From Halobaculum gomorrense (GTDB lineage Archaea; Halobacteriota; Halobacteria; Halobacteriales; Haloferacaceae): DNA of 64,000 nt. The translations under genes and the position numbers were made by a program. The notes under the pieces were generated by a model, which made no database searches, was not told the origin of the DNA, and was given only the letters and a program-made list of their open reading frames with translations. How positions within the stretch are numbered: position 1 is the stretch's first letter; each line of letters begins with the position of its first letter. This document shows, in pieces, positions 26,739-34,034 of the stretch. The stretch spans positions 207,780 through 271,779 of the forward strand of contig NZ_FQWV01000001.1 of NCBI RefSeq assembly GCF_900129775.1. The letters are read 5' to 3'.

Positions 26739-28124
26739 CTACGACCCCCCCACGTCGCCGCCCTCGCCGCTCCCGCGCTCGGCCATCAGCTCGGCCGCCC
26801 GCGACGCCCACCCGGTGTAGCGGAACCCCCAGACGACGATCGCGGTCATGCAGACGTACTGGAGGCCGACCCCGAGGTACGCGCCCCACGCGCCGAAGCC
26901 GAGCACCTCGCCGACGAGGTACGTCGTCCCGAGCAGGAACCCGAAGGTCCCGACGAGCCGTCCGACCAGCGGGACGCGCGTCTCGCTGGCTCCCTGCAGC
27001 GCCCCCGAGAGGACAGTAAAAGCGACGAGGAACGCGGCGGTCGCGCCGTACACGCGCGCGAACGCGACCGCGTGGGGGACGGTACCCGGGTCGTCGGTGA
27101 ACACCGAGACGAACGCGGGCGCGCCGGCGACGAGCGCGAGGCCGATGACGCCGACGGTCGCCAGTCCCAGCCCGGTGACGGCGTAGCCGTCGTACCGGGC
27201 ACCCGCGGCGTCGCCGTCGCCCAGCGACTGCCCGACGACGACGCTGGCGGCGACGTTGTAGCCGCGCGAGAGCGGGCCGGTCACCTGCTGGTACATCCGC
27301 CGGCCGATCTGGAAGCCGGCGTTGACCTCGGTGCCGAAGCCGAGCAGGAGGGCGTTGAACGGGAACTCCGCGATCGTCGCGGAGAACCCCTCAAGCACCC
27401 GCGGGGCGGAGACGCGCACGAGCTGTTTCGCGATGACTTCGTCGCGCGGGCGCACGAGGCTCGCGTCCGCCCACGAGGTCGCCATCGCCGCGAGCAGGAG
27501 CGTCGCCGTGAGCACGTTCGCGGCGGCCGTCGCGATCCCGACGCCGACGATGTCGAGCCGCGGCGCCCCCAACAGGCCGAGTCCGAGGACGACCGATCCG
27601 ACGATGTTGAGCGCGTTCGCGAGCACGTTCACGTACATCGGCGTGCGCGTGTCGCCGGTGCCCTGCAGCGACCGGGCGGCGATGAGCGCGACGTGTCGCG
27701 CGGGCGCGGTCGCGAACACGATGGCGAGGTACGTTCCCCCCAGCGCGGCGGTGTTCGCGTTGGCGCCGAGGAGGGCGATGATCGGCTCGCCGAACGACAC
27801 TCCGATGAACACGAACGGTATCCCCGCGAGGAGGCCCATCAGGACGGCCTGCGTCACCGCCTCGTCGCGGTTGGCGTCGGCGGCCGCGCCGGTGTCCTGA
27901 CTGGAGAGCGCGATGGCGCCGCCGCCGAGGCCGAGTCCGATACGCAGGGGGAAGCGGGCGTACAGGTCCGCGAGGCCGATGGCGACGACCGCCGCCGGTG
28001 AGAACTGCGCGGTGACGATGATGTCGGTCGTCCGCATCGCCGTTCGGAACGTCTGCTCGGCCATCACGGGCCACGCGAGCGAGAACACGCGCCGCCAGAC
28101 GCCGAGCAGACGCTCGCGGTTCAT
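26739..28124 (-). CDS. MATE family efflux transporter (2)
   Basis: 461 residues from ATG 28124 (MNRERLLGVW). It shares with its neighbour the blocks MRTTDIIVTAQFSPAAVVAIGLADLYARFP, SQDTGAAADANRDEAVTQA, GTGDTRTPMYV and RPRDEVIAKQ, and has about twelve membrane helices. It lacks the enlarged central loop of transporter 1. The frame continues upstream for about 265 codons but that part is Arg/Pro-rich and overlaps the GGCT gene, so it is rejected. Substrate and coupling ion are not readable. Confidence 0.92.
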   Translation of the reverse strand: MNRERLLGVWRRVFSLAWPVMAEQTFRTAMRTTDIIVTAQFSPAAVVAIGLADLYARFPLRIGLGLGGGAIALSSQDTGAAADANRDEAVTQAVLMGLLAGIPFVFIGVSFGEPIIALLGANANTAALGGTYLAIVFATAPARHVALIAARSLQGTGDTRTPMYVNVLANALNIVGSVVLGLGLLGAPRLDIVGVGIATAAANVLTATLLLAAMATSWADASLVRPRDEVIAKQLVRVSAPRVLEGFSATIAEFPFNALLLGFGTEVNAGFQIGRRMYQQVTGPLSRGYNVAASVVVGQSLGDGDAAGARYDGYAVTGLGLATVGVIGLALVAGAPAFVSVFTDDPGTVPHAVAFARVYGATAAFLVAFTVLSGALQGASETRVPLVGRLVGTFGFLLGTTYLVGEVLGFGAWGAYLGVGLQYVCMTAIVVWGFRYTGWASRAAELMAERGSGEGGDVGGS

Positions 28125-28273
28125 ACCGGCCCCTCGAACGGCCGCAGTTTGGCGGTTCCGGAAGCGGCACGGCGTCGACGCGGGTCGCGACCGTCCCCGT
28201 GTATCTGCCGCCCCGAACTCCCCGCGCATCCGCCGCCCCAAACAGCCAAGCCCGCGGACGGGCTGTGGCCCCC

Positions 28274-28765
28274 ATGGACGTGTTCGTGTACGGAACGCTG
28301 ACGGAACCCGACCGGGTGCGAGAGGTGCTCGACTCGTTCGCGTTCGTCGGCGCTGCGACGCTCGACGGACTGCGCGTCGTCGAGGGGCGCTATCCGACGC
28401 TCGCGCCTCCGGTCGACGAGGGCGTCGCCGGCGACGATGCCGACACCGTCGACGCCCCCGGAACCGGCCGCACGGTCGACCTCGCCGCGGGCGTCGACGC
28501 GGCGGTCGGCGGCCGGCTCCTCCGGACCGACGAGGTGGCCGCGCTCGACGCCTACGAACGGGTGGACGACGGGCTGTACACGCGTGTCTCCGTTCCCCTG
28601 TTCGCCCCTGACGGCGAGCGCCGAGGGGACGCGGCAGTATACGTCGGCGACCCCGAACGGCTCGACGCGCCGGCGACGTGGCCGGGCGACGGTCCGTTCG
28701 CGGTCCGGGTCGACCGCGCGGTCGGCGAGCGAGAGATCGTGGTCCGCGAGCAGCCGCAAGGTTGA
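28274..28765 (+). CDS. Gamma-glutamylcyclotransferase-like (GGCT fold) protein
   Basis: 163 residues from ATG 28274. The family motif YGTL occurs at residues 6-9 (VFVYGTLTEP), with the expected catalytic glutamate region ALDAYERVDDGLYTRV. GGCT-fold proteins convert gamma-glutamyl-amines or -peptides to 5-oxoproline. Haloarchaea use gamma-glutamylcysteine as their main thiol, so turnover of that compound is an attractive but unproven role. Divergent from MATE 2 with 149 bp between starts. Confidence 0.85.
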   Translation: MDVFVYGTLTEPDRVREVLDSFAFVGAATLDGLRVVEGRYPTLAPPVDEGVAGDDADTVDAPGTGRTVDLAAGVDAAVGGRLLRTDEVAALDAYERVDDGLYTRVSVPLFAPDGERRGDAAVYVGDPERLDAPATWPGDGPFAVRVDRAVGEREIVVREQPQG

Positions 28766-28852
28766 AGCGCGAGACGGGAAGCCGACAAGCGTCTGACGGC
28801 GGCACGAGGTGGCTGCTGTCTTGCGATTTCACTTTCACTCCGCGTGACTTAC

Positions 28853-28861
28853 TTTTATATA
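28853..28861 (+). promoter_or_regulatory. Strong TATA box upstream of the ilvA leader
   Basis: TTTTATATA at 28853-28861 is one of the best TATA boxes in the window. The expected start point, about 25 bp downstream, falls on ATG 28882 and the first hairpin of the leader. If so, the ilvA message has a leader of about 155 nt, unusual in haloarchaea where leaderless messages are the rule. Confidence 0.6.
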
Positions 28862-28881
28862 CTCGGGGGGCCTGTGTCCTG

Positions 28882-28998
28882 ATGCACGTCACACACGTGC
28901 ATTCCCCCTCTTTCCCCACTTCTGGCCCGCGAGCCGCGCGGATCGCGTCCGCGCCAGTCGGCTCGCGGCCCCGATCTCGGTTCGGTCGGCTGCGGTGA
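28882..28998 (+). ncRNA. Structured leader or small RNA upstream of ilvA, with a possible 38-codon ORF
   Basis: The segment begins with an 8-bp perfect inverted repeat (ATGCACGT, loop CACAC, ACGTGCAT at 28882-28902). A long GC-rich hairpin follows, its outer arms near 28924-28936 (GGCCCGCGAGCCG) and 28959-28970 (CGGCTCGCGGCC) enclosing a second stem CGCGGA/TCCGCG. It also reads as a leaderless 38-residue ORF (MHVTHVHSPSFPTSGPRAAR...) that stops at 28998, 37 bp before ilvA. The ORF is Arg/Pro/Ser-rich and atypical for a haloarchaeal protein, so I favour RNA structure. A leader-peptide attenuator is the alternative. Confidence 0.4.
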
Positions 28999-29035
28999 CC
29001 ACAACCGATACACCCGCGACCGGTGAAGCCGTGGT

Positions 29036-30247
29036 ATGCTCACCTACGAGGACGTGCTCGCCGCCCGCGAGCACGTCGAACAGGTCGCCGTGCGGACGCC
29101 CGTGAACTACTCGCACAGCTTCTCGGAGCTGACGGGCGCGGAGGTCAACCTGAAGCTGGAGAACACCCAGCGCACCGGCGCGTTCAAGATCCGCGGCGCG
29201 ATGAACCGCATCGCCGCCCTCTCCGACGAAGAGCACGAGCGGGGGGTCGTCACCGCGAGCGCCGGCAACCACGCGCAGGGGGTCGCGCTCGCGGCGACGC
29301 GGGCGGGCGTCGATTCGACCATCGTGATGCCGAAGTACGCGCCGGTCTCGAAGGTGGAGGCGACCAAGCGCTACGGCGGCGACGTCGTCCTGCACGGCAT
29401 CGACTACGACGAGGCGCAGACGCACGCCCACGAGATCGAACGCGAGCAGGACAAGGTGTACGTCCACGCCTTTGAGGACGAGCGCGTGATGGCCGGCCAG
29501 GGGACGATCGGCCTCGAGATCGCAGAGCAGTGTCCCGAGGTGGACACGGTGGTCGTCCCCATCGGGGGCGGGGGGCTCGTCTCCGGGGTCGCGACGGCGC
29601 TGAAGGGCGCGCTCGACGACGTGCGCGTCGTCGGCGTGCAGGCCGCCGGCGCCGACTCGGCCGCCCGATCGGTGCGTGAGGGCCGCCGCGTCGAGTTGGG
29701 CGGCGTCGACACGGTCGCCGACGGCATCGCGGTGCGGGAGGTCGGCGAGCACACCTTCCCGTACATCCGCGAGCGCGTCGACGAGGTGGTGACCGTCGAC
29801 GACGAGGCGATCGCCGAGGCGCTGACGCTCCTGCTCGAACGCTCGAAGACCGTCGTCGAGGGAGCGGGCGCGGTCGCGCTCGCGGCGGTGCTGGAGGAGA
29901 CGTTCGAGTACGAGGAGGGCGAGGTGATCGTGCCCGCGCTGTGCGGCGGGAACATCGACATGAACACGCTGATCACGGTGATCCTCCGCGGGCTCGTCCG
30001 GATGGGTCGCTACCTCAAGGTCTCACTGGAGCTGAAAGACCGCCCCGGGGAACTGGAGCGCGTCGCCGGCATCATCGCCCGCGAGGACGCCAACGTGTAC
30101 GCCTTGAGCCACGACCGCACGTCCCGAGACATCGCCGTCGACGCCGCGGATCTGGAGATCGAGTTGGAGACGCACGGCGACGAACACGCTGCTCGCGTCG
30201 TCGCCGCGTTGGAGGAAGCCGGATACGAGGTGGAGGTGCTGGCGTAG
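29036..30247 (+). CDS. ilvA: Threonine dehydratase (threonine ammonia-lyase)
   Basis: 403 residues. The PLP-binding lysine is K51 in GAFKIRGAMN, the substrate loop is SAGNHAQG and the phosphate-binding loop is IGGGGLVSG (about 176-184). An ACT regulatory domain occupies about 325-403 (LELKDRPGELERVAGIIAREDANVYALSH). The enzyme converts threonine to 2-oxobutanoate and ammonia, the first step to isoleucine. One ACT domain resembles the biodegradative/TdcB-ACT type and the Corynebacterium-like short biosynthetic type, so the exact role is open. RidA, which detoxifies its enamine product, is encoded at 30777-31157. Confidence 0.93.
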   Translation: MLTYEDVLAAREHVEQVAVRTPVNYSHSFSELTGAEVNLKLENTQRTGAFKIRGAMNRIAALSDEEHERGVVTASAGNHAQGVALAATRAGVDSTIVMPKYAPVSKVEATKRYGGDVVLHGIDYDEAQTHAHEIEREQDKVYVHAFEDERVMAGQGTIGLEIAEQCPEVDTVVVPIGGGGLVSGVATALKGALDDVRVVGVQAAGADSAARSVREGRRVELGGVDTVADGIAVREVGEHTFPYIRERVDEVVTVDDEAIAEALTLLLERSKTVVEGAGAVALAAVLEETFEYEEGEVIVPALCGGNIDMNTLITVILRGLVRMGRYLKVSLELKDRPGELERVAGIIAREDANVYALSHDRTSRDIAVDAADLEIELETHGDEHAARVVAALEEAGYEVEVLA

Positions 30248-30254
30248 GGTCTCG

Positions 30255-30689
30255 TTACGCCGTCAACGCCGCCTGGAGGAGCGATCCGAGGCCGACGGCC
30301 CCTCGACCGACGAGGTAGCCGACGACGCCGACGGGCACGCCGATCAGCAGCGACAGTCCGCCGGCCTCGACGAGGGAGAGACGAACCGGCCCGCTCAGTT
30401 CGAACAGCGCGAGCGAGGCGTAGTAGCCCGCCGCCGGCGCTGTTGCCAGCGCGACCGACGCGAGGAGACCATCGTTGCGGACGGCGTTTGCGGCGCTTGC
30501 GAGCAGCATCGTGGCGAGCATCGGGAAATAAAACCGAACCGGGAGAGTCACCCACTCGAAGGCTCCAGCGGCCGCAAAGCCGCCGAACGACACCGCCCAC
30601 AGCACTGCCGCACCAGCCGATGTCCGTCGACTCGCGGCCGCGTCGCGCCCGAGGAAGACACGGCGGGGATCTACCGTCACCTCGACCAT
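30255..30689 (-). CDS. Small integral membrane protein
   Basis: 144 residues with four likely membrane helices: AVLWAVSFGGFAAAGAF, LPVRFYFPMLATMLLASA, LLASVALATAPAAGYYASLAL and GGLSLLIGVPVGVVGYLVG. The N-terminus is cytoplasmic-looking with VTVDPRRVFLGRDA. No family is recognised. It is convergent with ilvA (7-bp gap) and divergent from ridA (87 bp between starts). Confidence 0.78.
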   Translation of the reverse strand: MVEVTVDPRRVFLGRDAAASRRTSAGAAVLWAVSFGGFAAAGAFEWVTLPVRFYFPMLATMLLASAANAVRNDGLLASVALATAPAAGYYASLALFELSGPVRLSLVEAGGLSLLIGVPVGVVGYLVGRGAVGLGSLLQAALTA

Positions 30690-30776
30690 AGCGGAGACGT
30701 GCGAACGATCGGACCTATGCCTTGTGGCACGGCGAATCCCTGTCGATTTATGAATCAGCCGACCGCACGCTCGCGT

Positions 30777-31157
30777 ATGAAACGGGTCGTCTCCACCGAC
30801 GAGGCGCCGGCGGCGGTCGGCGCGTACAGCCAGGCGACGACGAACGGCGACGTGCTGTTCACGGCGGGGCAGATCCCGCTCACGCCTGACGGCGAACTAA
30901 AGGACGACGCCCCGATCGCCGAGCAGACCGAGCTCGCGCTCGACAACCTCCTCGCGATCGTCGAGGAGGCGGGCGCGGACGCCTCGGACGTGCTGAAGAC
31001 GACGGTGTTCCTCGCGGACATCGACGACTTCGAGGAGATGAACGAGACGTACGCCGGCTACTTCGAGGAGGAGCCGCCCGCGCGCTCGGCCGTGCAGGCG
31101 GGCGCGCTCCCGAAGGGCGTCGGCGTCGAGATCGAGGCGGTCGTCGACGTGTCGTAG
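30777..31157 (+). CDS. ridA: RidA family enamine/imine deaminase
   Basis: 126 residues from ATG 30777 (MKRVVSTDEAP), the family length. The trimer-interface and active-site blocks are GAYSQATTNGDVLFTAGQIPL, DDFEEMNETYAGYF and PARSAVQAGALPKGVGVEIEAV, the Arg in PARSAV being the catalytic one. RidA hydrolyses 2-aminoacrylate and 2-aminocrotonate formed by PLP dehydratases such as IlvA, giving 2-oxoacids. Placement 0.5 kb from ilvA supports this pairing. A GATTTATGA box lies about 30 bp before the start. The small gene downstream begins 4 bp after its stop. Confidence 0.95.
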   Translation: MKRVVSTDEAPAAVGAYSQATTNGDVLFTAGQIPLTPDGELKDDAPIAEQTELALDNLLAIVEEAGADASDVLKTTVFLADIDDFEEMNETYAGYFEEEPPARSAVQAGALPKGVGVEIEAVVDVS

Positions 31158-31161
31158 GCCG

Positions 31162-31365
31162 GTGTCGCGCGAGCGGTCTGCGCTGCTGTGGGGCGCGATC
31201 GGCCTGTTGGTCGTGCTTGTCGGTGGGCAGGCGCTGGTGCTCGTCGGGCCGGGGCTCCCGTTCGGGTTCGCGGGGCTGTTCGCGCTCGCGGTGCTCGTGG
31301 GCGTCGTCGTCGCCGCGGCGTCGTACGGTCTGGAGCATCGACTGACGCGGAAGGGACAGGCTTAA
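31162..31365 (+). CDS. Small two-helix membrane protein
   Basis: 67 residues from GTG 31162, only 4 bp after the ridA stop, so co-transcribed. Two hydrophobic helices (ALLWGAIGLLVVLVGGQALVLV and GLFALAVLVGVVVAAASYGL) lead to a basic end, HRLTRKGQA. No family recognised. tRNA-Ser follows 28 bp downstream. Confidence 0.7.
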   Translation: MSRERSALLWGAIGLLVVLVGGQALVLVGPGLPFGFAGLFALAVLVGVVVAAASYGLEHRLTRKGQA

Positions 31366-31393
31366 AACTCACAGCGGGGTAGGATCGGTGCGA

Positions 31394-31475
31394 GCCAGGA
31401 TGGCCGAGTGGTAAGGCGCACGCCTGGAAAGCGTGTTCCCCTATGGGATCCAGGGTTCAAATCCCTGTCCTGGCG
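31394..31475 (+). tRNA. tRNA-Ser(GGA)
   Basis: 82 nt without encoded CCA. The acceptor stem is GCCAGGA/TCCTGGC, the discriminator is G (31475), the T-arm is CAGGG-TTCAAAT-CCCTG, and the anticodon GGA lies in CTGGAAA (about 31425-31437). The long variable arm GTTCCCCTATGGGATCC marks it as class II, and with anticodon GGA as serine (UCC/UCU). Its 21 3'-terminal bases are repeated three times downstream. Confidence 0.97.
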
Positions 31476-32250
31476 GTTCTGACGCGATGACAACGTGAGG
31501 AGCGACGGGTGAGCGACGCGAACCCGGAGTCTCCGAACCGTCATCGCGTGAAGCTCGTACGCAGGGATTTGAACACAGAAGTCGCAGCGCCGAGCGGAGC
31601 GAGGCGACCGTCTTCAGGAGTTCAAATCCCTGTCCTGGCGTCGTTTTCGCGCGAGCAACACACGCGAGCACCGTGTAGCGTGTGCGAGCGACACCGCGAG
31701 CGCGAACGACTTGTGTGACTGGGATTTGAAGTAGACGAGTCGCAGCCCGCGCAGCGAACGGAGTGAGCGAGCAGGACCGTCTCGGCGTGATTCAAATCCC
31801 TGTCCTGGCGTACTTCTGACGGCGCCACACCGCGAGCGACGCGAGCCGTGGCTCCGTGAAGCTCGTACGCAGGGATTTGAACACAGAAGTCGCAGCGCCG
31901 AGCGACGGACGGTCGAGCGAAGCGAGACCCACGAGCGAGGCGACCGTCTTCAGGAGTTCAAATCCCTGTCCTGGCGTTTCTGACGGCGCCACACCGCGAG
32001 CGACGCGAGCCGCGGCGCCGTGACTCCTCGTCTCGGCTCGAACCCGCGGTCTTCGAGACGGCCGGTGCCGCGGGGGAGACCGCGAACGCCCCTCGCCCTC
32101 GTCCAGTCTCACCCGCTGCGACCGCACCGCGCCCACGGCCTCCCCAGCCGACTCGCTCGTCGCTCGCGGCGCTCGCGACTCGTTCGTCCCTCGCGCGCGT
32201 CCGGCCGCGACGGAGCGCGGCCGGCACGCGCCATCCGCAGCCCGTCGACC
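31476..32250. repeat. tRNA-Ser trailer: three ~166-bp units ending in tRNA 3'-end copies
   Basis: Units span 31476-31640, 31641-31810 and 31811-31976. Each ends with the last 21 bases of tRNA-Ser including the discriminator (31620-31640, 31790-31810 with one mismatch, 31956-31976). Each also holds an inverted copy of its T-arm part, CAGGGATTTGAAC, at 31562-31574 and 31870-31882 (partial in unit 2, 31719-31730), giving a 13-bp stem. A second stem per unit differs in sequence yet stays paired: ACGCGATGAC/GTCATCGCGT, CACACGC/GCGTGTG, ACGGCGCCAC/GTGGCTCCGT, and in the tail ACGGCGCC/GGCGCCGT. No credible gene lies here. From about 32040 to 32250 there is GC-rich spacer in which I see nothing more. 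Confidence 0.9.
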
Positions 32251-32943
32251 TCAGTCGTCCGCCGAGGGCGCCGAATCGGGCGCGTCTGCCAACAGCGACT
32301 CGGCGTACCCCTCAAGCATGGTCTCCACGTACTTCGCGACCACGTCCACCTCGACGTGCACGGGGTCGCCGACCGCCTTCTCCGAGAGCGTCGTCAGCTC
32401 GTACGTCGTCGGGATGATCGCCACGTCGAACTCGTCGTCGCGCTTCTCGGCGACGGTCAGGGAGACGCCGTCGAGCGCGACCGACCCCTTGTCGACGACG
32501 TAGCGGCCGAACCCCTCGGGAACGGAGAACGTGAAGCGCCAGTCCTCGCCGACCCGCTCGATCCCGGTGATCTCGGCGGTGGTGTCGACGTGCCCCTGCA
32601 CGACGTGGCCGTCGAAGCGGCCGTCCGCGGCGAGCGCGCGCTCGATGTTGACCGCGTCGCCCTCGCGGAGGTCGCCGAGGTACGTCTTCGCGACCGTCTC
32701 GGCTGCGAGGAACACGGAGAACCACGAGCGGTCGTCGCCCGGCGCCGCGTCTTCCGCGTCCTCCGGGTTGCCCGCGTCGCGCTCGCCGAACTCCTCGACG
32801 GTGAGGCAGACGCCGCTGACGGCGATCGACTGGCCGTGATGGAGGTCGTCGAGCCCGTCGACGTCGACGCGCAGGCGGAGTCCCTCGGGCGTCTCTTCGC
32901 GCCCGATGACCTCGCCGGCGGTCTCCACGATTCCGGTGAACAT
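32251..32943 (-). CDS. ribE: Riboflavin synthase (alpha subunit, bacterial/eukaryal type)
   Basis: 230 residues starting MFTGIVET, the invariant start of this family. Two lumazine-binding barrels are visible: VSGVCLTV (first) and GHVVQGHVDTTAEI with LDGVSLTVAEK (second). It dismutates two 6,7-dimethyl-8-ribityllumazine molecules to riboflavin. An acidic insertion (about 60-75, DAGNPEDAEDAAPGDD) between strands of barrel 1 is a halophilic elaboration. Most methanogens use the unrelated archaeal RibC, so this is the bacterial-type enzyme, as known in haloarchaea. Confidence 0.95.
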   Translation of the reverse strand: MFTGIVETAGEVIGREETPEGLRLRVDVDGLDDLHHGQSIAVSGVCLTVEEFGERDAGNPEDAEDAAPGDDRSWFSVFLAAETVAKTYLGDLREGDAVNIERALAADGRFDGHVVQGHVDTTAEITGIERVGEDWRFTFSVPEGFGRYVVDKGSVALDGVSLTVAEKRDDEFDVAIIPTTYELTTLSEKAVGDPVHVEVDVVAKYVETMLEGYAESLLADAPDSAPSADD

Positions 32944-33038
32944 GCCTCGATCGAGGCTCCCACAACTGGAAAGCGTTCCGAAGGCGTGACGAGCGGGCCG
33001 GCGTGTGTACTTATCTCCGACCGCCCGTGCCCGTCGGT

Positions 33039-33704
33039 ATGGACGCCTTCACGCGACTGCGCTCCAGTTTCGTCGCCGGCCTGTTCCTCGTGCTTCCGCT
33101 GGCGGTGACGCTGCTCGTGCTCGACTTCGCGGTGCACCGGCTGACGGTCACGCTCGCGACGGTCGTGAGCGGGACGGGGCTCGCCGAGCTGGTGGGCAAC
33201 GACGCGCTCGCGACAGGGCTGGCGGTCGGCACGCTCGCCGTCACCGTCACCCTGCTCGGGTTCGTCGCGTCCAACGAGGCCGGCCGGCGACTGTTCGGCG
33301 GCTTCGAGCGCGGCGTTCGCCTGCTGGCGATCGTCCGCGCCGTCTACTTCGGCGTGCGGCAAGTGAGCGAGTCGCTGTCGACACCCGGCGAGGGCTTCGA
33401 CCGCGTCGTCGTCGCGGAGTTCCTCCGAGACGGCACGTGGGCGATCGGGTTCGTCACGAACCCCGCGCCGCGTGGGGTCCGCCGCGTCGCCGGCGAGGAA
33501 CTCATGACGGTGTTCTTCCCGCACAGCCCGAATCCGACGGCCGGGAAACTCGCGATGATGTCGCCCGAAGACTACGAGGAGATCGACATGAGCGTTGCCC
33601 GCGGGCTGCGACTCCCCGTCACGACCGGGCTGTCCGTCGAAAACCCCGAGCTGCTTCCGACCGCCGTCGCGGCGGATGGGGAGTGGCCTCACAGCGAGGG
33701 GTAG
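33039..33704 (+). CDS. DUF502 family membrane protein
   Basis: 221 residues from ATG 33039 (MDAFTRLRSSFVAG), preceded by GTACTTATC about 30 bp upstream. Two N-terminal helices (FVAGLFLVLPLAVTLLVLDF and LATGLAVGTLAVTVTLLGFVA) are followed by a soluble domain with AIGFVTNPAP, MTVFFPHSPNPTAGKLAMMSPEDYEEIDMSV, the conserved blocks of DUF502. Function is unknown in bacteria and archaea alike. The gene 45 bp downstream is on the same strand. Confidence 0.88.
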   Translation: MDAFTRLRSSFVAGLFLVLPLAVTLLVLDFAVHRLTVTLATVVSGTGLAELVGNDALATGLAVGTLAVTVTLLGFVASNEAGRRLFGGFERGVRLLAIVRAVYFGVRQVSESLSTPGEGFDRVVVAEFLRDGTWAIGFVTNPAPRGVRRVAGEELMTVFFPHSPNPTAGKLAMMSPEDYEEIDMSVARGLRLPVTTGLSVENPELLPTAVAADGEWPHSEG

Positions 33705-33748
33705 CGAACGGCGACAGCGTTTCAACGACCCCCGGTGTACCCACTCGC

Positions 33749-34015
33749 GTGGCGCTCGGCATCCTCGAACAGGTCGGTCTCGCGGCGACGCTGATCTTCG
33801 CGCTCCCGGTCGCGGTCTACGGGATCCAGACCATCATCGACGGCGGCACGGTGTTCGGTGCGCTGGCGCTCGCAATCGCGGTCCTGATGGTCGTGTTACC
33901 TCGCCGCCTCACGAGCCCCGACGACGTGCCGGCGAAGGCGGCCGAAACGGCCGTCGGCGCCGTGGTGAACGGGTCAGACGGCACAGACGGCTCCGACGGC
34001 GACGGCGAGACGTAA
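33749..34015 (+). CDS. Small two-helix membrane protein
   Basis: 88 residues from GTG 33749 (VALGILEQVGLAATLIF). Two hydrophobic stretches (GLAATLIFALPVAVYGIQTI and FGALALAIAVLMVVLP) precede a PRRLTSPDDVPAKAAE helix and a low-complexity acidic tail, SDGTDGSDGDGET. Probably co-transcribed with the DUF502 gene. No characterised family recognised. Confidence 0.72.
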   Translation: MALGILEQVGLAATLIFALPVAVYGIQTIIDGGTVFGALALAIAVLMVVLPRRLTSPDDVPAKAAETAVGAVVNGSDGTDGSDGDGET

Positions 34016-34034
34016 GGTGAGTGGCGGCGGTCGA

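Noticed and set aside
26739-28919. 726-residue version of the second MATE transporter
   Set aside because: The extra N-terminal part is Arg/Pro-rich and overlaps the GGCT-like gene on the other strand.
31476-31976. CRISPR array or insertion sequence
   Set aside because: The 21-base repeats match the tRNA end, are only four in number with ~145-bp interspersed sequence, and no transposase or cas gene is present.
31362-32227. Minus-strand ORFs over the tRNA and its trailer (e.g. products with QGFELLKTVASL or QDRDLNPG)
   Set aside because: They are translated from the tRNA T-arm sequence and its repeats, have no start context and recur once per repeat unit; they are artefacts of the repeated DNA.
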